Positions 1 through 9,625 of a DNA stretch of 64,000 nt are shown here, one piece after another. Positions within the stretch are counted from its first letter, which is position 1; the number at the start of each line of letters is the position of its first letter. The stretch is from Corallococcus macrosporus (GTDB lineage Bacteria > Myxococcota > Myxococcia > Myxococcales > Myxococcaceae): positions 186,001 to 250,000 of the forward strand of contig NZ_JAFIMU010000009.1 of the NCBI RefSeq assembly GCF_017302985.1. Reading direction: 5' to 3'. The position numbers and the translations under genes were made by a program. The notes under the pieces were generated by a model. The model worked only from the letters and a program-made list of their open reading frames with translations. It had not been told where the DNA came from and searched no databases.

Positions 1-2
1 AC

Positions 3-596
3 GACCTGCAAGCGCTCTGCGCTCGAGGCGAGTACAACCTCGCCGTCGAACAGGCGCTGAGCGCCTACGGGCCGGAGCTCCGCCGACTCATGGGCGCCGT
101 CCTCCGGGACGAGGTCCAGGCCCAGGAGGCTTTCAGCCTCTTCTGTGAATGCCTCCTGAAGGGGCTGCCGGAGTTCCGGTGGGAGAGCTCCTTCCGGACC
201 TGGTCGCAGCGCATCGCGCGGAATGTCTGCTTCAAGGTGCTGAACGCGCCCACCGTGCGGCATCGGCACGTCAGCCTGTCTGAAATCTCCGCGCGCTCCG
301 CGCCCCGGCGCTCCACCACGCGCCCCTGGCAGCGAAGCACCGTCAAGGACCGCTTCCGCTCGCTCTGCGAACGGCTGGACCCCGAGCAGCAGAAGCTGCT
401 GGTGCTCCGGGTGGATCAGAAGCTCTCCTGGCCGCAGGTGGTGCGCGCGCTGTCGGACTCCGGCGAGTCCCTGACGGACGAGCAGCAGGCCCGCAAGGCG
501 GCGGCGCTGCGTCAGCAGTTCCAGCGGCTCAAGGCCCAGCTGCGCGCCCTGGCCATCGAGGAAGGGCTCATCGCGCAATCAGACACCCGCGCCTAG
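3..596 (+). CDS. ECF-like RNA polymerase sigma factor (5' truncated by window edge)
   Basis: The frame is open from the first bases of the window, so the start lies upstream. The visible N-terminal part resembles sigma region 2: a YGPELRRLMGAVLRDE helix, then an FRTWSQRIARNVCF stretch typical of ECF factors. The C-terminal part (LDPEQQKLLVLRVDQKLSW) resembles region 4, which reads the -35 element. It ends in basic, helix-forming sequence. The last 18 bases overlap the end of the convergent LtrA-type gene. I cannot see an anti-sigma partner because the upstream side is cut off. Confidence 0.75.
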   Translation, partial: DLQALCARGEYNLAVEQALSAYGPELRRLMGAVLRDEVQAQEAFSLFCECLLKGLPEFRWESSFRTWSQRIARNVCFKVLNAPTVRHRHVSLSEISARSAPRRSTTRPWQRSTVKDRFRSLCERLDPEQQKLLVLRVDQKLSWPQVVRALSDSGESLTDEQQARKAAALRQQFQRLKAQLRALAIEEGLIAQSDTRA

Positions 597-1724
597 CGTG
601 CGCCCGCGGCTGGGGTGCGCGACGAGCGGGAGGGCGGCGAGCGCCCCCGCGCTCCCGGTCAGCACGTACGGGGGAAGGGCCTCGCCGCAATGGCCCAGGA
701 GCAGCATCGTGCCCGCGGCCCCCAGCAGCATCCCGGGCCGGAGGTCGCGCCCCGGACGCCCGCCGGTCGAGCACGCCATGGCGCGCAGGATGACCGCGAA
801 CGCCGCGAAGCCGCTGGCGGTGGCGGCACAGAAGAGCCACCGCGCGGCGGCGCTGACGGGCTCGCCGGGAGGACTGGCGATCAGCAGCTCCACGCCCGCT
901 CCGCTCGCCGTCAGGCCCATCATCAGGAAGAGATGGGTGTAGACCCAGACCTGCGCCGAACGTCGCTTCGGGTGGACGGTGGCGTGCTTCTTGTCGAAGT
1001 AGAGCCACCCCATCGCGAAGGCGTAGGCGAAGGACAGCACGGCGGTCAGCACGGAGCCGGCGGCCCAGTGCTGACCGGTCACTCCGCCCACCACCGCGGC
1101 CACCGACTCGCCCAGCACGATGAGGGTGAACAGGCCAAAGCGCTCGGGCAGGTGCGCGGGGCTCAGCGGCAGCGCTCGCTGCTGGGGCCGGGAGGCCAGG
1201 GGGGTGAGCAGGTCGATGACGATGCCCGCGGCCCAGAGGCAGAAGCGCAGCGGGGACGGGACGAAGACCGAGGCGAGCCACGGCAGCAGCGCGAGCGAGA
1301 AGCCCACCATGTACCGGGCCGCCAGGGGCCGGGCCTGCGGGATGTGCCGCCAGGCGCGTGCGTAGAGGAGGATGAGCAGCAGCCGCAGCCCGCAGTAGGC
1401 CAGCGCCAGGCCGGGCGCGTGGGTGCCCGCACCGTCGTGGATCTGCACGGCGAGCGCCGCCACCCCCAGCATCTGGAGGGCGAGCAGCAGCCGGTCGGCG
1501 GCGTCGTCCGCGTCGAACCGGTCCGCGTAGACGGTCACGCCAATCCATGACCACCACACCGGGACGAAGAGGCCCGCGAACGCGGCGGCGCCCGGGAGCG
1601 TCGGGTCCTCCTTCAGCTCATGCGCGAGCCGCGCGATGGCCACGACGTACACCACGTCGAAGAAGAGCTCGGTCCAGGTGGCCCTTCGCTCCGGGTGATG
1701 CACGTGCTCGGTAGGGGGATGCAC
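579..1724 (-). CDS. Low-temperature-requirement A (LtrA) family membrane protein
   Basis: This 381-residue polytopic membrane protein opens with the family hallmark WTELFFDVVYVVAIARL. Later conserved features include a YADRFDADD segment, an ERFGLFTLIVLGES segment and the GWLYFDKKH motif. At least eight hydrophobic helices are apparent. LtrA proteins were named from a Listeria cold-growth phenotype; their biochemical role is unsettled. The gene stands alone, convergent with the sigma factor and divergent from the GH13 gene across about 140 bases. The family call is strong, the function unknown. Confidence 0.85.
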   Translation of the reverse strand: MHPPTEHVHHPERRATWTELFFDVVYVVAIARLAHELKEDPTLPGAAAFAGLFVPVWWSWIGVTVYADRFDADDAADRLLLALQMLGVAALAVQIHDGAGTHAPGLALAYCGLRLLLILLYARAWRHIPQARPLAARYMVGFSLALLPWLASVFVPSPLRFCLWAAGIVIDLLTPLASRPQQRALPLSPAHLPERFGLFTLIVLGESVAAVVGGVTGQHWAAGSVLTAVLSFAYAFAMGWLYFDKKHATVHPKRRSAQVWVYTHLFLMMGLTASGAGVELLIASPPGEPVSAAARWLFCAATASGFAAFAVILRAMACSTGGRPGRDLRPGMLLGAAGTMLLLGHCGEALPPYVLTGSAGALAALPLVAHPSRGRTLGAGV

Positions 1725-1862
1725 CGGTCACCTCCGTGTGGCCTCCATGGAGCTTCGGTGCGGGCGGTGTGATGGACGCGTGCCGACGGAGCGGGGCGCC
1801 GTCACGCCTCCGGGGAGGTGGATCAAGGACTCCGTCACCCCTTCCCAGACAAAGGACCCCGC

Positions 1863-4322
1863 ATGCCCATCTCCGTCCAGTTCGAATACCGCACGGGATT
1901 GAAACGAGATGTCTTCCGGAATGTCCGGCTCACCGGGAGCTGGGACGCGCAAGGACGCGCCTCCGGCACCTGGTCGGTCATCCCCATGGCGCCGGCCCTC
2001 GCGGAGGATGGCTGCCCCTGCTTCCGCGCCACCGTCTCCTTTGACAGCTCCCAGGCCGGGACGTGCTTCCAGTGGGGCGTCATCGTGGACGGACCCGGTG
2101 GGGACGGCCAGTGGGGCATCCCGGCCGGGCCGCGCGAGCCCGTCTCCGCCGAGCCGGTCCGCGGCTTCGTGCTCGGCTCCGGGCCCTCGTGCGAGCGCTA
2201 CCACCTCACGCAGGGCCGCCGCCTGGGTGCCCAGAAGCACTTCGTCCCGGGAGCGCCCCGGCCGCTGGCGCGCTTCGCGGTCTGGGCTCCCAATGCCAGA
2301 CAGGTCGAGGTGGTGTTCGGCACGCAGGAGGGCGGCTACATCGCGGATGACGGGACGGGCCTGTCGCCCTCGCTCCCGGTGCTGCCCATGGTCCGCCAGG
2401 AGGGCGGCGTCTGGGAGACGTCCTGCGAAGGCCCCGGCGCCCTGGAGTTCGAGCGGCTCCGCTTCCAGCCCTACATGTTCAGGGTCACCAAGGCGGACGG
2501 GCAGGTGGCCTACAAGACCGACCTCTACTCGCGCTGCCAACTGGGAAGCGGGACCTCCAATCCCCGGGGCAGGCCCCACGCGGGAAGCCGGCGGGACGTG
2601 AACGCCACCGTGAGCTGCTCCGTGGTGGTGGACCCCGACCAGGTGACGAAGCATTTCCGCGAGCCGCGCTGGCCCGAGCAGGAGTTCCTTCCGGAGGAGG
2701 AGTTCTGGCGCGATGAGTTCCGCCCCGGACGGCCCGTGCCCACGCGCGTGGAGGACCTGGTCCTCTACGAGCTGCACGTCGGAGCGCTCGGCTTCGGTAG
2801 GGACGGGGCGGGCACCCTGGAGGACGCGATGGCGCTGCTCGACCACGTGGAGGCGCTGGGCGTCAACGCCATCGAACTGCTCCCGATGGCCGAGTTCGGC
2901 GGCCTGCCGAACTGGGGCTACGCCACCACGCACTACTTCGCCATCGAGTACGCGGGCGGCGGGCGCGACCAGCTCAAGCACTTCGTGCGCGAGTGCCACC
3001 GCCGCGGAATCGCTGTCATCATGGACGTCGTCTACAATCACTACCACCCGGACGCCGAGCGGGCGCAGTGGATGTATGACTCCAACGCGCACCCGGACAA
3101 CCTCTACTACTGGTACGAGGGGCGCCCCGAGCACTACCCCGACTACGAGCGGGCGGCGGCTCGGCCCGGCACGACGGCCGCGCCAGGGCACGGCGGGTAC
3201 ATCGACAACCAGTCGACGGGGTACGCGCCCCGCTTCCACGAGGAGGCGGTCCGCGCGCTCTTCACCAGCAGCGCCGTCTGCCTGATGGAGGAGTTCCACA
3301 TCGACGGCTTCCGCGTGGACCAGACGACGTGCATCCACAGCTACAACGTCCTCCACGCCCACGGGCAGCCGGCCTCCCGGACGAACATCGCCGGGGCACG
3401 GTTCCTCCGGGAGTGGTGCCGCACGCTGCGCCTCATCCGCCCGGGAGTGATGCTGATGGCGGAGGACCACTCCGGCTGGGATTCGGTGACCACCCCGGTG
3501 CCGCGGGGCGGCCTGGGCTTCGACGCCGCGTGGTACGCCGACTTCTACCACCACCTCATCGGGGGCCCGGCGCGGGGGAGGGAGTTCGCCAAGCTGCTCT
3601 GGACCTCCGGCCAGGGTGGAGGCGGGCCGCTCGCCATGGGCACCTTCGCCGGCGTGCTGGCCCGGACGGGGCAGAAGAAGGTCGTCTACCACGAGTCCCA
3701 CGACGAGGCCGGCAACGGCGAGGGAACGCGGCGGACGCTCGTGGTCGCCGCCAACGGGGCGGAGCTCCAGGGCGACGTGCTCCGGGCCGCGGAGGCGCGC
3801 TGCCGGACCGTCTTCGGCCTCTCCGTGCTCGCGGCGGGCACGCCCCTGTTCCTCATGGGGGAGGAGGTCGGCGCCGCCCGGGACTACCGGTACGACACCT
3901 TCGTGAGCCAGCGGGAAGACCTGGTGGGGCTGCGGGAGGGGAGGGGACAGCACCTCTTCCGGTACTACCAGGAGCTCATCCGTCTGCGATTGGGCCAGGC
4001 GGCGTTGCGCTCGCGCGACCTGGAGGTCCTCCTCGTGCACGACGTCGACCGCGTGCTCGCCTTCCGCCGCTGGAGCGGGGCGGAGGAGTTCCTCGTGGTC
4101 GCGAGCCTCAACGACGCGCCGTTCCTCCAGGGCCTCGAGCTCGTGAGCCCCCGGCTGGGTACGGGCGCCTGGAAGGAGGTCTTCAACAGCGACGCCGGGC
4201 GGTACGGAGGGAGCAACGTCGGCAACCTCGGGGCGACGCTCCACGCGTCGGCGGACGTGCTGCGGGTCGTCCTCCCCGCGCGGGGCCTCGTCGTCTTCCA
4301 GCGGGTTGCCTCGCTGAGCTGA
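1863..4322 (+). CDS. GH13 alpha-glucan branching enzyme-like protein
   Basis: This protein of about 819 residues acts on alpha-glucans. I chose the ATG at 1863 (MPISVQFEYRTG) over an in-frame ATG at 1818 because the fold begins there. An N-terminal beta domain is followed by a CBM48-like segment (RFAVWAPNARQVEVVF, about residue 135). The GH13 barrel then shows all four signature regions: DVVYNH (about 387), GFRVDQTT with the nucleophile Asp (about 481), AEDHSGW with the acid/base Glu (about 531) and HESHDEAGN (about 609). The region III and IV wording matches branching enzymes better than amylases. No glycogen synthase or pyrophosphorylase gene is nearby, and the reaction is not proven by sequence. 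Confidence 0.85.
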   Translation: MPISVQFEYRTGLKRDVFRNVRLTGSWDAQGRASGTWSVIPMAPALAEDGCPCFRATVSFDSSQAGTCFQWGVIVDGPGGDGQWGIPAGPREPVSAEPVRGFVLGSGPSCERYHLTQGRRLGAQKHFVPGAPRPLARFAVWAPNARQVEVVFGTQEGGYIADDGTGLSPSLPVLPMVRQEGGVWETSCEGPGALEFERLRFQPYMFRVTKADGQVAYKTDLYSRCQLGSGTSNPRGRPHAGSRRDVNATVSCSVVVDPDQVTKHFREPRWPEQEFLPEEEFWRDEFRPGRPVPTRVEDLVLYELHVGALGFGRDGAGTLEDAMALLDHVEALGVNAIELLPMAEFGGLPNWGYATTHYFAIEYAGGGRDQLKHFVRECHRRGIAVIMDVVYNHYHPDAERAQWMYDSNAHPDNLYYWYEGRPEHYPDYERAAARPGTTAAPGHGGYIDNQSTGYAPRFHEEAVRALFTSSAVCLMEEFHIDGFRVDQTTCIHSYNVLHAHGQPASRTNIAGARFLREWCRTLRLIRPGVMLMAEDHSGWDSVTTPVPRGGLGFDAAWYADFYHHLIGGPARGREFAKLLWTSGQGGGGPLAMGTFAGVLARTGQKKVVYHESHDEAGNGEGTRRTLVVAANGAELQGDVLRAAEARCRTVFGLSVLAAGTPLFLMGEEVGAARDYRYDTFVSQREDLVGLREGRGQHLFRYYQELIRLRLGQAALRSRDLEVLLVHDVDRVLAFRRWSGAEEFLVVASLNDAPFLQGLELVSPRLGTGAWKEVFNSDAGRYGGSNVGNLGATLHASADVLRVVLPARGLVVFQRVASLS

Positions 4323-4329
4323 AACGACA

Positions 4330-4365
4330 GGGGCCAGGACCGGATTGCCTCCCGGTCCTGGCCCC
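4330..4365. terminator. Bidirectional hairpin terminator
   Basis: A perfect 14-bp stem (GGGGCCAGGACCGG with its complement) encloses an 8-base loop. It lies between the ends of the convergent GH13 gene and the ThDP-enzyme gene. Rightward, it is followed by a short T-containing tail (ATGTTTC). Confidence 0.75.
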
Positions 4366-4392
4366 ATGTTTCATCGGTGTTTCAAGCGGGGC

Positions 4393-6096
4393 TCACTGTC
4401 CGCAGCGGCGGTCCGCGCCCGGGTCCAGCGGCGTGTGGGGGAGCACCCAGTCGATGAGGAACGGGCCGGAGGCCGACAGGGCCAGGTCGAGCGCGGGACC
4501 GATGTCCTGCTCCGTGCTCACCCGGACGGCTGGCACTCCCAGCGAGCGCGCGAGCTCCACGAAGTGGAGGGCCGGACGGGACAGGTCGAAGGAGCCGGGG
4601 AACGGATGCTCGGGGATGCCTCGCTCCTTCCAGTACTGGAGGAGGTTGAGGTCGAGCAGCCGGTAGCCCCCGTTGTTGCACACCACGAACTTCGCGCCGA
4701 TGCCGTGGCGCGCCGCCGTCCAGAGCGCCTGGATGGTGTACATGCTCCCGCCATCCCCGGTGAAGCCGATGACGGTCTTGTCCGGATGGGCCAGCTTCAC
4801 CCCCAGCGCCCCGGGAATCCCCACCCCGAGCGAGCCGCCCCGCGTCTGGAAGGAGTGCCCCGGCCTGCGCCCGGGCAGCGCGCGGGCCACCTCCGGCGAG
4901 AGCGTGAGCGCCTCGTCGAAGATGATGGCCTCGTCACCCACCCGCTTCGCCAGCTCGCGCAGGAAGAGGGCGGGTGGTGCCTCGCGTGTTTCACCGGGAG
5001 CCGTCCCGGCGGAGGCCCGTGCCCGCTCCAGTTCCTGTTGCTCCCGCGCGCGTCGCAGCCGCTCCGCCGCGGCCTCGCGCCGGGCCGGTGTCATCACCCA
5101 GGTCAGTGCCTCCGCGAGCGCCGCGAGCGTCCGCTTCGGGTCCGCCACGAGGCCCAGGTCCACCGGGAAGTTCTTGGCGATCTCATACGCGTCCAGGTCG
5201 ACATGGGCGACCCGGGCGCCGGGGCGGAAGACGCCGGAGAGGGCGGGGAAGACCTCGGGAAAGACATACGTGCCCGTGATGAGCACGGCGTCCGCCCGCG
5301 AGACGACCGCCGCGCTGTCCTTGCCGAACATGTGACCCAGCAGGCCCCGGAACAGCGGGTGGGCCGCGTCCATGTTCACCTCGGAGCTGTTGGCGCCCCA
5401 CACCTCGGCGCCGAGCAGCTCCGCCACCCGGGTCAGCTCCTCCTGGGCACCCGAGGCCGCCACGCCGTCACCGACGATGAGCAGCGGGTGCCGGGCCTCC
5501 GCGAGCAGCCGGGCCAGCGCCTTCACCGCCTCCGGCTCCGGCGCGGAGCGGGTGTCCAGCCGCGGCGTCGGGAAGACGGGCTCGTCGTTGGGCGCGTCGA
5601 GCACGTCCATGGGCAGGGAGACGAAGACGGGCCCCATGGGCGGTGTCGAGGCGATCTTGATGGCCCGCCGCAGCACCCGCAGCACCGAGCCCGCGTCGAC
5701 GACGCGCGTGGCCCACTTGGTCACCGGGCGGGCCATGGAGACGAGGTCGCCCGCCATCTGCGCGTCCATCGCGTCGTAGGCGAGTCCGGCCTCTCCCGCG
5801 AGCACCACGAGCGGGGTGTTGCCGCGCTTCGCCTGGTAGAGCATCCCGATGCCGTTGCCCAGCCCCACGCTGGAGTGGAGCTGCACGAACGCGGGCCGCC
5901 GCGTCGCCCGCGCGTGGCCATCCGCCATGGCCACGGCCACGGACTCGTGGAGGCCGAGGATGTATTGGATGGATGGCACGTCGCGCAGGGCATCGAGGAA
6001 GCCCTCCTCGACCGTGCCTGGATTGCCAAACAGATAGCGCGTCCCCTCCGCGGCGAGCTGTTCGAGGAGGGCGACGCAACCGGTTCGCTTCTTCAT
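4393..6096 (-). CDS. ThDP-dependent decarboxylase/acetolactate-synthase-like enzyme
   Basis: This 567-residue protein belongs to the thiamine diphosphate superfamily that includes benzoylformate and pyruvate decarboxylases and acetolactate synthase. The N-terminal Pyr domain carries the cofactor-activating Glu in GLHES (residue 51). A central domain follows. The C-terminal PP domain has the metal/ThDP motif starting GDGGSMYT and ending in CNNGG (about residues 446-475). I prefer the ATG at 6096 because AAAGGAG precedes it at ideal spacing; an in-frame ATG at 6126 coincides with the upstream stop. It is the last gene of the operon with GMC, AGE-like and DJ-1/PfpI genes. It probably cleaves a 2-oxo acid to an aldehyde or ligates it, but the substrate is unknown. 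Confidence 0.85.
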   Translation of the reverse strand: MKKRTGCVALLEQLAAEGTRYLFGNPGTVEEGFLDALRDVPSIQYILGLHESVAVAMADGHARATRRPAFVQLHSSVGLGNGIGMLYQAKRGNTPLVVLAGEAGLAYDAMDAQMAGDLVSMARPVTKWATRVVDAGSVLRVLRRAIKIASTPPMGPVFVSLPMDVLDAPNDEPVFPTPRLDTRSAPEPEAVKALARLLAEARHPLLIVGDGVAASGAQEELTRVAELLGAEVWGANSSEVNMDAAHPLFRGLLGHMFGKDSAAVVSRADAVLITGTYVFPEVFPALSGVFRPGARVAHVDLDAYEIAKNFPVDLGLVADPKRTLAALAEALTWVMTPARREAAAERLRRAREQQELERARASAGTAPGETREAPPALFLRELAKRVGDEAIIFDEALTLSPEVARALPGRRPGHSFQTRGGSLGVGIPGALGVKLAHPDKTVIGFTGDGGSMYTIQALWTAARHGIGAKFVVCNNGGYRLLDLNLLQYWKERGIPEHPFPGSFDLSRPALHFVELARSLGVPAVRVSTEQDIGPALDLALSASGPFLIDWVLPHTPLDPGADRRCGQ

Positions 6097-6125
6097 GGGG
6101 CCTGCTCCTTTCGTGCGCGGTTGCA

Positions 6126-7649
6126 TCACCACCCCCAGCGGCGCAGGCCGTGCTCCAGGACCTCCACCAGCTTCTCGCCCGTCAGCGTGGAGTCCGGGGT
6201 GGAGCGGCCCGTGACGAACGGGAAGTCCACGATGACCGACCGCTCCTGGCCGAAGTTGCCGTGGTACTGGCCCCCCGGCGCGGTCGCGTCGCGGAGGATG
6301 TACTCGAGCGGGTACGGCGGCGGGCCCATGTTGAAGTCGGTGCCCACGAAGCCGGTGCCGTCCTTGTAGTCGTACTCCAGGCAGTGGCCGGTCACGTGCT
6401 TGCCGCTCAGGATGCTCCGCCGGTCCTCCAGCTCGCGCGCGAACGCGAGGCAGGTCACGGCGTAGCACTCGGCGGCGATGGGCTTGCCCTGCTTCAGGAA
6501 GCCGAGGATGAGGTCGTGCACGCGCTGGTTGTTGGCCAGGTCGACGATGGGGCCGCTGCCGCCCACCAGCAGCAGCGCGTCGAACCGCTCGAAGGCGCGG
6601 AGGGCGTCCTCGCGCTCGCGGTAGTAGGCCTCCAGCGCACGCACCATCATGGGATGGCTGAAGTAGGGCCGCTCGGGCAGCAGCCTCGAGAGGTTCATCG
6701 GCGCATCGAGCAGCCGGGAGCGCTCGCCGCGCCCGGGGCCGGTGGCGTCCAGCAGGCCCACCTTGAGGGCCATCTGGGGGCTCGTCACCGGGCGCCCCAG
6801 GGGCGGGTCGACGTAGCTCGCATCCATGCTCGGAGGCAGGGCCACGGGCCTGCGTCCGTCCGGCGTGGCGAACTCGATGCGGTAGCCCTGGCGCTCGAAG
6901 ACCTCCAGCGGACCCACCAGCTCCTCGCCCCAGTAGCCGTGGCTGGAGAGGACCACGAGGATGCTGCGCGGAGCGCCCTTCACGGGCTCGGGAGCCACCG
7001 CCGGCACCTGGGGCACGCGCCGCTCCACGAGCCGCTGCTGGATGCGCTGGATGAACGCGGAGACGTTCATGAACGAGCGCCCCGTCACCAGGTCGCCGTC
7101 CACCACCACGCCGGATGGATCCGGGGTGTAGACGCCGCCCGCGTTGAGCACGTCGGCCAGGACGACCTCGTGGCAGATGACCTTGCGCCCCGCGAGCAGC
7201 TCCGGCGTGGGCGTCAAGAGCCAGAGGGCGTGGCACAGCACGCCCTTGACGATGTCCGGGTTGCGCATGGCGCGGCTGAAGAACTGCACGGCGGGAGAGG
7301 TGCGGACCATCTCCGGGCGGATGGGCAGCGGCCTGCCATCGGGCCCGTCGGGCGGGACGAAGTGGCGCAGCCGCACGCTGGGATAGTTGGCCGCCACGAG
7401 CACGGCCGCGTAGTCCTCCGGCGCGGCCTTGCGGATGTCGCGCGTGACGGTCAGCAGCTTGGGCGTGCCGCCCACCTCCTCGACCTCGCTCACGAGGTTC
7501 AGGAAGGGGCTGCCATTGAGGTTCGCGAGGAAGTGGACCTCCGCCCCCTCCTCCCCGAACCGGTCCCTGTACTGCGCGATCTCCTCCGCGATGAACTGGC
7601 TTTCGACGAGGACGGCGATCTTCTTTCCCTTCAGGGACGGGGCGCTCAT
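6126..7649 (-). CDS. Double DJ-1/PfpI-domain protein
   Basis: The 507-residue protein contains two class-I glutamine-amidotransferase-like domains in tandem. Domain 1 (about 8-215) has the PfpI-type nucleophile elbow VLCHALWLL (Cys139), an early Glu in VLVESQF, and the PfpI pattern GRKVICHEVVLADVLNAGG. Domain 2 (about 250-470) starts SILVVLSSHGYW, in the Hsp31 style, and has a second candidate nucleophile, Cys395, in AECYAV. Relatives include proteases, glyoxalase III-type hydratases and isocyanide hydratases. The start overlaps the stop of the AGE-like gene by ATGA, and the ThDP gene follows after 29 bases, so the products are probably translated together. Which activity it has is open. Confidence 0.8.
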   Translation of the reverse strand: MSAPSLKGKKIAVLVESQFIAEEIAQYRDRFGEEGAEVHFLANLNGSPFLNLVSEVEEVGGTPKLLTVTRDIRKAAPEDYAAVLVAANYPSVRLRHFVPPDGPDGRPLPIRPEMVRTSPAVQFFSRAMRNPDIVKGVLCHALWLLTPTPELLAGRKVICHEVVLADVLNAGGVYTPDPSGVVVDGDLVTGRSFMNVSAFIQRIQQRLVERRVPQVPAVAPEPVKGAPRSILVVLSSHGYWGEELVGPLEVFERQGYRIEFATPDGRRPVALPPSMDASYVDPPLGRPVTSPQMALKVGLLDATGPGRGERSRLLDAPMNLSRLLPERPYFSHPMMVRALEAYYREREDALRAFERFDALLLVGGSGPIVDLANNQRVHDLILGFLKQGKPIAAECYAVTCLAFARELEDRRSILSGKHVTGHCLEYDYKDGTGFVGTDFNMGPPPYPLEYILRDATAPGGQYHGNFGQERSVIVDFPFVTGRSTPDSTLTGEKLVEVLEHGLRRWGW

Positions 7650-9586
7650 GACTTCCTCCGGAACTGGACGATGACGTCCGACCCCAGGTCCGAGGGCTCC
7701 AGGGGGAGCTGGAACCGGTGGGGGTCGAAGTTGGCCCGATGGCGGCCGTTGATGGTGACGCTCGCGATCTCGATGGAGCCGGGCTTCACGAAGTCCGGCA
7801 GCACGTTGATGGAGCGGAAGCCGCTGTCGGCGGACGGATGGAAATACAGACAGAAGCTGGCGCCCGGCGAGACGTAGGCGCACGTGTAGACGTGGGCCAG
7901 GTAGTTCAGCTCGAAGGAGTGGTAGCCCGCGACGGCGTACTGCCCCTTGTTGGCGAACGCGCCGTTGAGGATGGGGAGGCCGTCCTCGTTGACGCGGAAG
8001 AAGACGTTCTGGTTGTCCCGGTCCAGGAAGAACATGTTCCAGAACGCGGACATGGCGCGCGCCTGGTCCAGGTACTCCGGGTCCCCCGTCTGGCCATGGA
8101 GGATGAGGTTGGCGAGGATGGCCTGCTCCTGCTGCCAGAAGTCCTTCACGCTGCCCCAGGGGAACTCCAGGGGCTGGCCGTTGGTGGGGTGCCGCTCCAC
8201 GGCGTCGAAGCAGCCGCCCCGCACGAGGTCGGAGCCGTGGGAGACCATCGCCCTGGCCAGCCGCTCCGCGAGCTGGAGCGAACGCCGCGCCTCCTCCTGC
8301 CGTCCGCGGGCGAGCTGGTCGTAGGCGACGCGCGTGAGGTTCCAGGCAATCTTGTAGTTGTGGCCCACGACGGCGCGGTCCTGCTGCCATCCCCACTGGT
8401 GGTCGGGCGTCCAGTCCGCGAGGAAGCGCTCATTCACATACAGCGAGTCGGGGTCCGGGAACTTCTCCAGGATGAGCCGCGTCGTCCGGTCGAGCATCCG
8501 CCGGCAGGTGTCGAGGAAGCTCGCGACGTCCGGGTCCGCGCCCTGCGGCAGCGGATCCAGGGCGAGGATGAGGTTGATGAGGTAGGCGGGGATGTGGTCC
8601 CCCACCGAGTTCCAATTCTTGCGTGACTGGAGCCGCCCGAGCGCCGCCGAGTCCGGCCGCAGGGTGACCGGGTCGAGGTGGGCGAAGTAGCCGTCGAGGC
8701 CGGGGAACGCGGCGTTGGCGTCCTTGCTGTCGAGGAAGAGCGTGTTGAACGTCCTGACGGTGCGGCGCAGGTCCTCCAGCACCTCGGGGTCGCCGGTGAT
8801 GCGGTAGTACTGGGCAAGCCCGGCCAGGCCGTAGATCTGCTCGTAGAGGGCGATGGCGCCGGAGTCATCGCTGTTCTCCGAGGCGACGAGGGTGACGGTG
8901 CCATTGACGCCCTTGCGCCGGCCATAGGCCCAGAGGCAGGACTGCCCATCCGGACTGAGGATGCGAAAGGAAGACCGCTGGAACTGGATGCCCGCGGCGG
9001 CCGCCAGCCGGTAGCGGTGGTCGCCCGTCATCAGGTACGCCGTCGACAGGCCGTAGATGAGCCGGGCCAGGGTGGGCATGGCCTGGAGGTTGTCGTCCGT
9101 GGCGCCGCCGTAGAAGTCGAGGTGGGTGCGGTAGCGCGTGGAGAAGTCGTCCTCGCTGTAGACGCGCGAGTCACCGAAGAGGTCATCGAGCCACGCATTG
9201 GCCATCTGCCGCGTCTGGTTCATCCACCAGTGCGGCTCCTCGAAGAGGAAGCGCCGCGGCTCGGAGTGCATGCGGGTGACGGCGCGCGCGTCGTAGCGCA
9301 CCACCCCGGCGTGCTCGAACCGGATGGCCCGGACGAAGACGGTGTCCTGGGGCCGCAGGTAGCGGGCGACCTTGCGGACCAGCTCGCTGCCCTCCTGTCC
9401 GGGGACGTCGGGCACCCGGTCATGCGACGTGCCGTCGATGTTGGTGAGGACCGAGAACGTCGTCTCGGCCCCGAAGTGGAGCGTCACGGTGTCGCCGCTT
9501 CGCAGCAGCAGGTCGCACTGGAGCTGCTCGGGCCGCGACGCCGTGACGGTTCCCTGGAGGGTGAGGGTCTGACAGAGGTTGTTCAT
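7646..9586 (-). CDS. N-acylglucosamine 2-epimerase (AGE)-like alpha/alpha-barrel protein
   Basis: The 646-residue protein has an N-terminal beta-rich domain (about 1-110) followed by an (alpha/alpha)6 barrel-like region with many Trp, His and Glu residues. Examples are SLYVNERFLADWTPD, VVGHNYKIAWNL and GSVKDFWQQEQAILA. The VGHNYKIAW and KDFWQQEQA pair matches the His/Glu blocks of AGE and cellobiose epimerases. There is no signal peptide. It is translationally coupled to the double DJ-1/PfpI gene (4-base overlap) and follows the GMC gene after 39 bases. An epimerase, isomerase or lyase acting on a sugar-like compound is plausible. The size, about 250 residues above simple AGE enzymes, points to an uncharacterised subfamily. 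Confidence 0.65.
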   Translation of the reverse strand: MNNLCQTLTLQGTVTASRPEQLQCDLLLRSGDTVTLHFGAETTFSVLTNIDGTSHDRVPDVPGQEGSELVRKVARYLRPQDTVFVRAIRFEHAGVVRYDARAVTRMHSEPRRFLFEEPHWWMNQTRQMANAWLDDLFGDSRVYSEDDFSTRYRTHLDFYGGATDDNLQAMPTLARLIYGLSTAYLMTGDHRYRLAAAAGIQFQRSSFRILSPDGQSCLWAYGRRKGVNGTVTLVASENSDDSGAIALYEQIYGLAGLAQYYRITGDPEVLEDLRRTVRTFNTLFLDSKDANAAFPGLDGYFAHLDPVTLRPDSAALGRLQSRKNWNSVGDHIPAYLINLILALDPLPQGADPDVASFLDTCRRMLDRTTRLILEKFPDPDSLYVNERFLADWTPDHQWGWQQDRAVVGHNYKIAWNLTRVAYDQLARGRQEEARRSLQLAERLARAMVSHGSDLVRGGCFDAVERHPTNGQPLEFPWGSVKDFWQQEQAILANLILHGQTGDPEYLDQARAMSAFWNMFFLDRDNQNVFFRVNEDGLPILNGAFANKGQYAVAGYHSFELNYLAHVYTCAYVSPGASFCLYFHPSADSGFRSINVLPDFVKPGSIEIASVTINGRHRANFDPHRFQLPLEPSDLGSDVIVQFRRKS

Positions 9587-9625
9587 GCGCGCTCGTGAGA
9601 GGGAGGTGCTGCGCTGTGGCTGTCT

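Noticed and set aside
1728-4367. Long antisense open frame of 879 codons opposite the GH13 gene
   Set aside because: It mirrors a gene with clear GH13 motifs. The translation is Arg/Ala/Gly/Pro/His-rich with no recognisable motif, the usual GC-rich antisense artefact.
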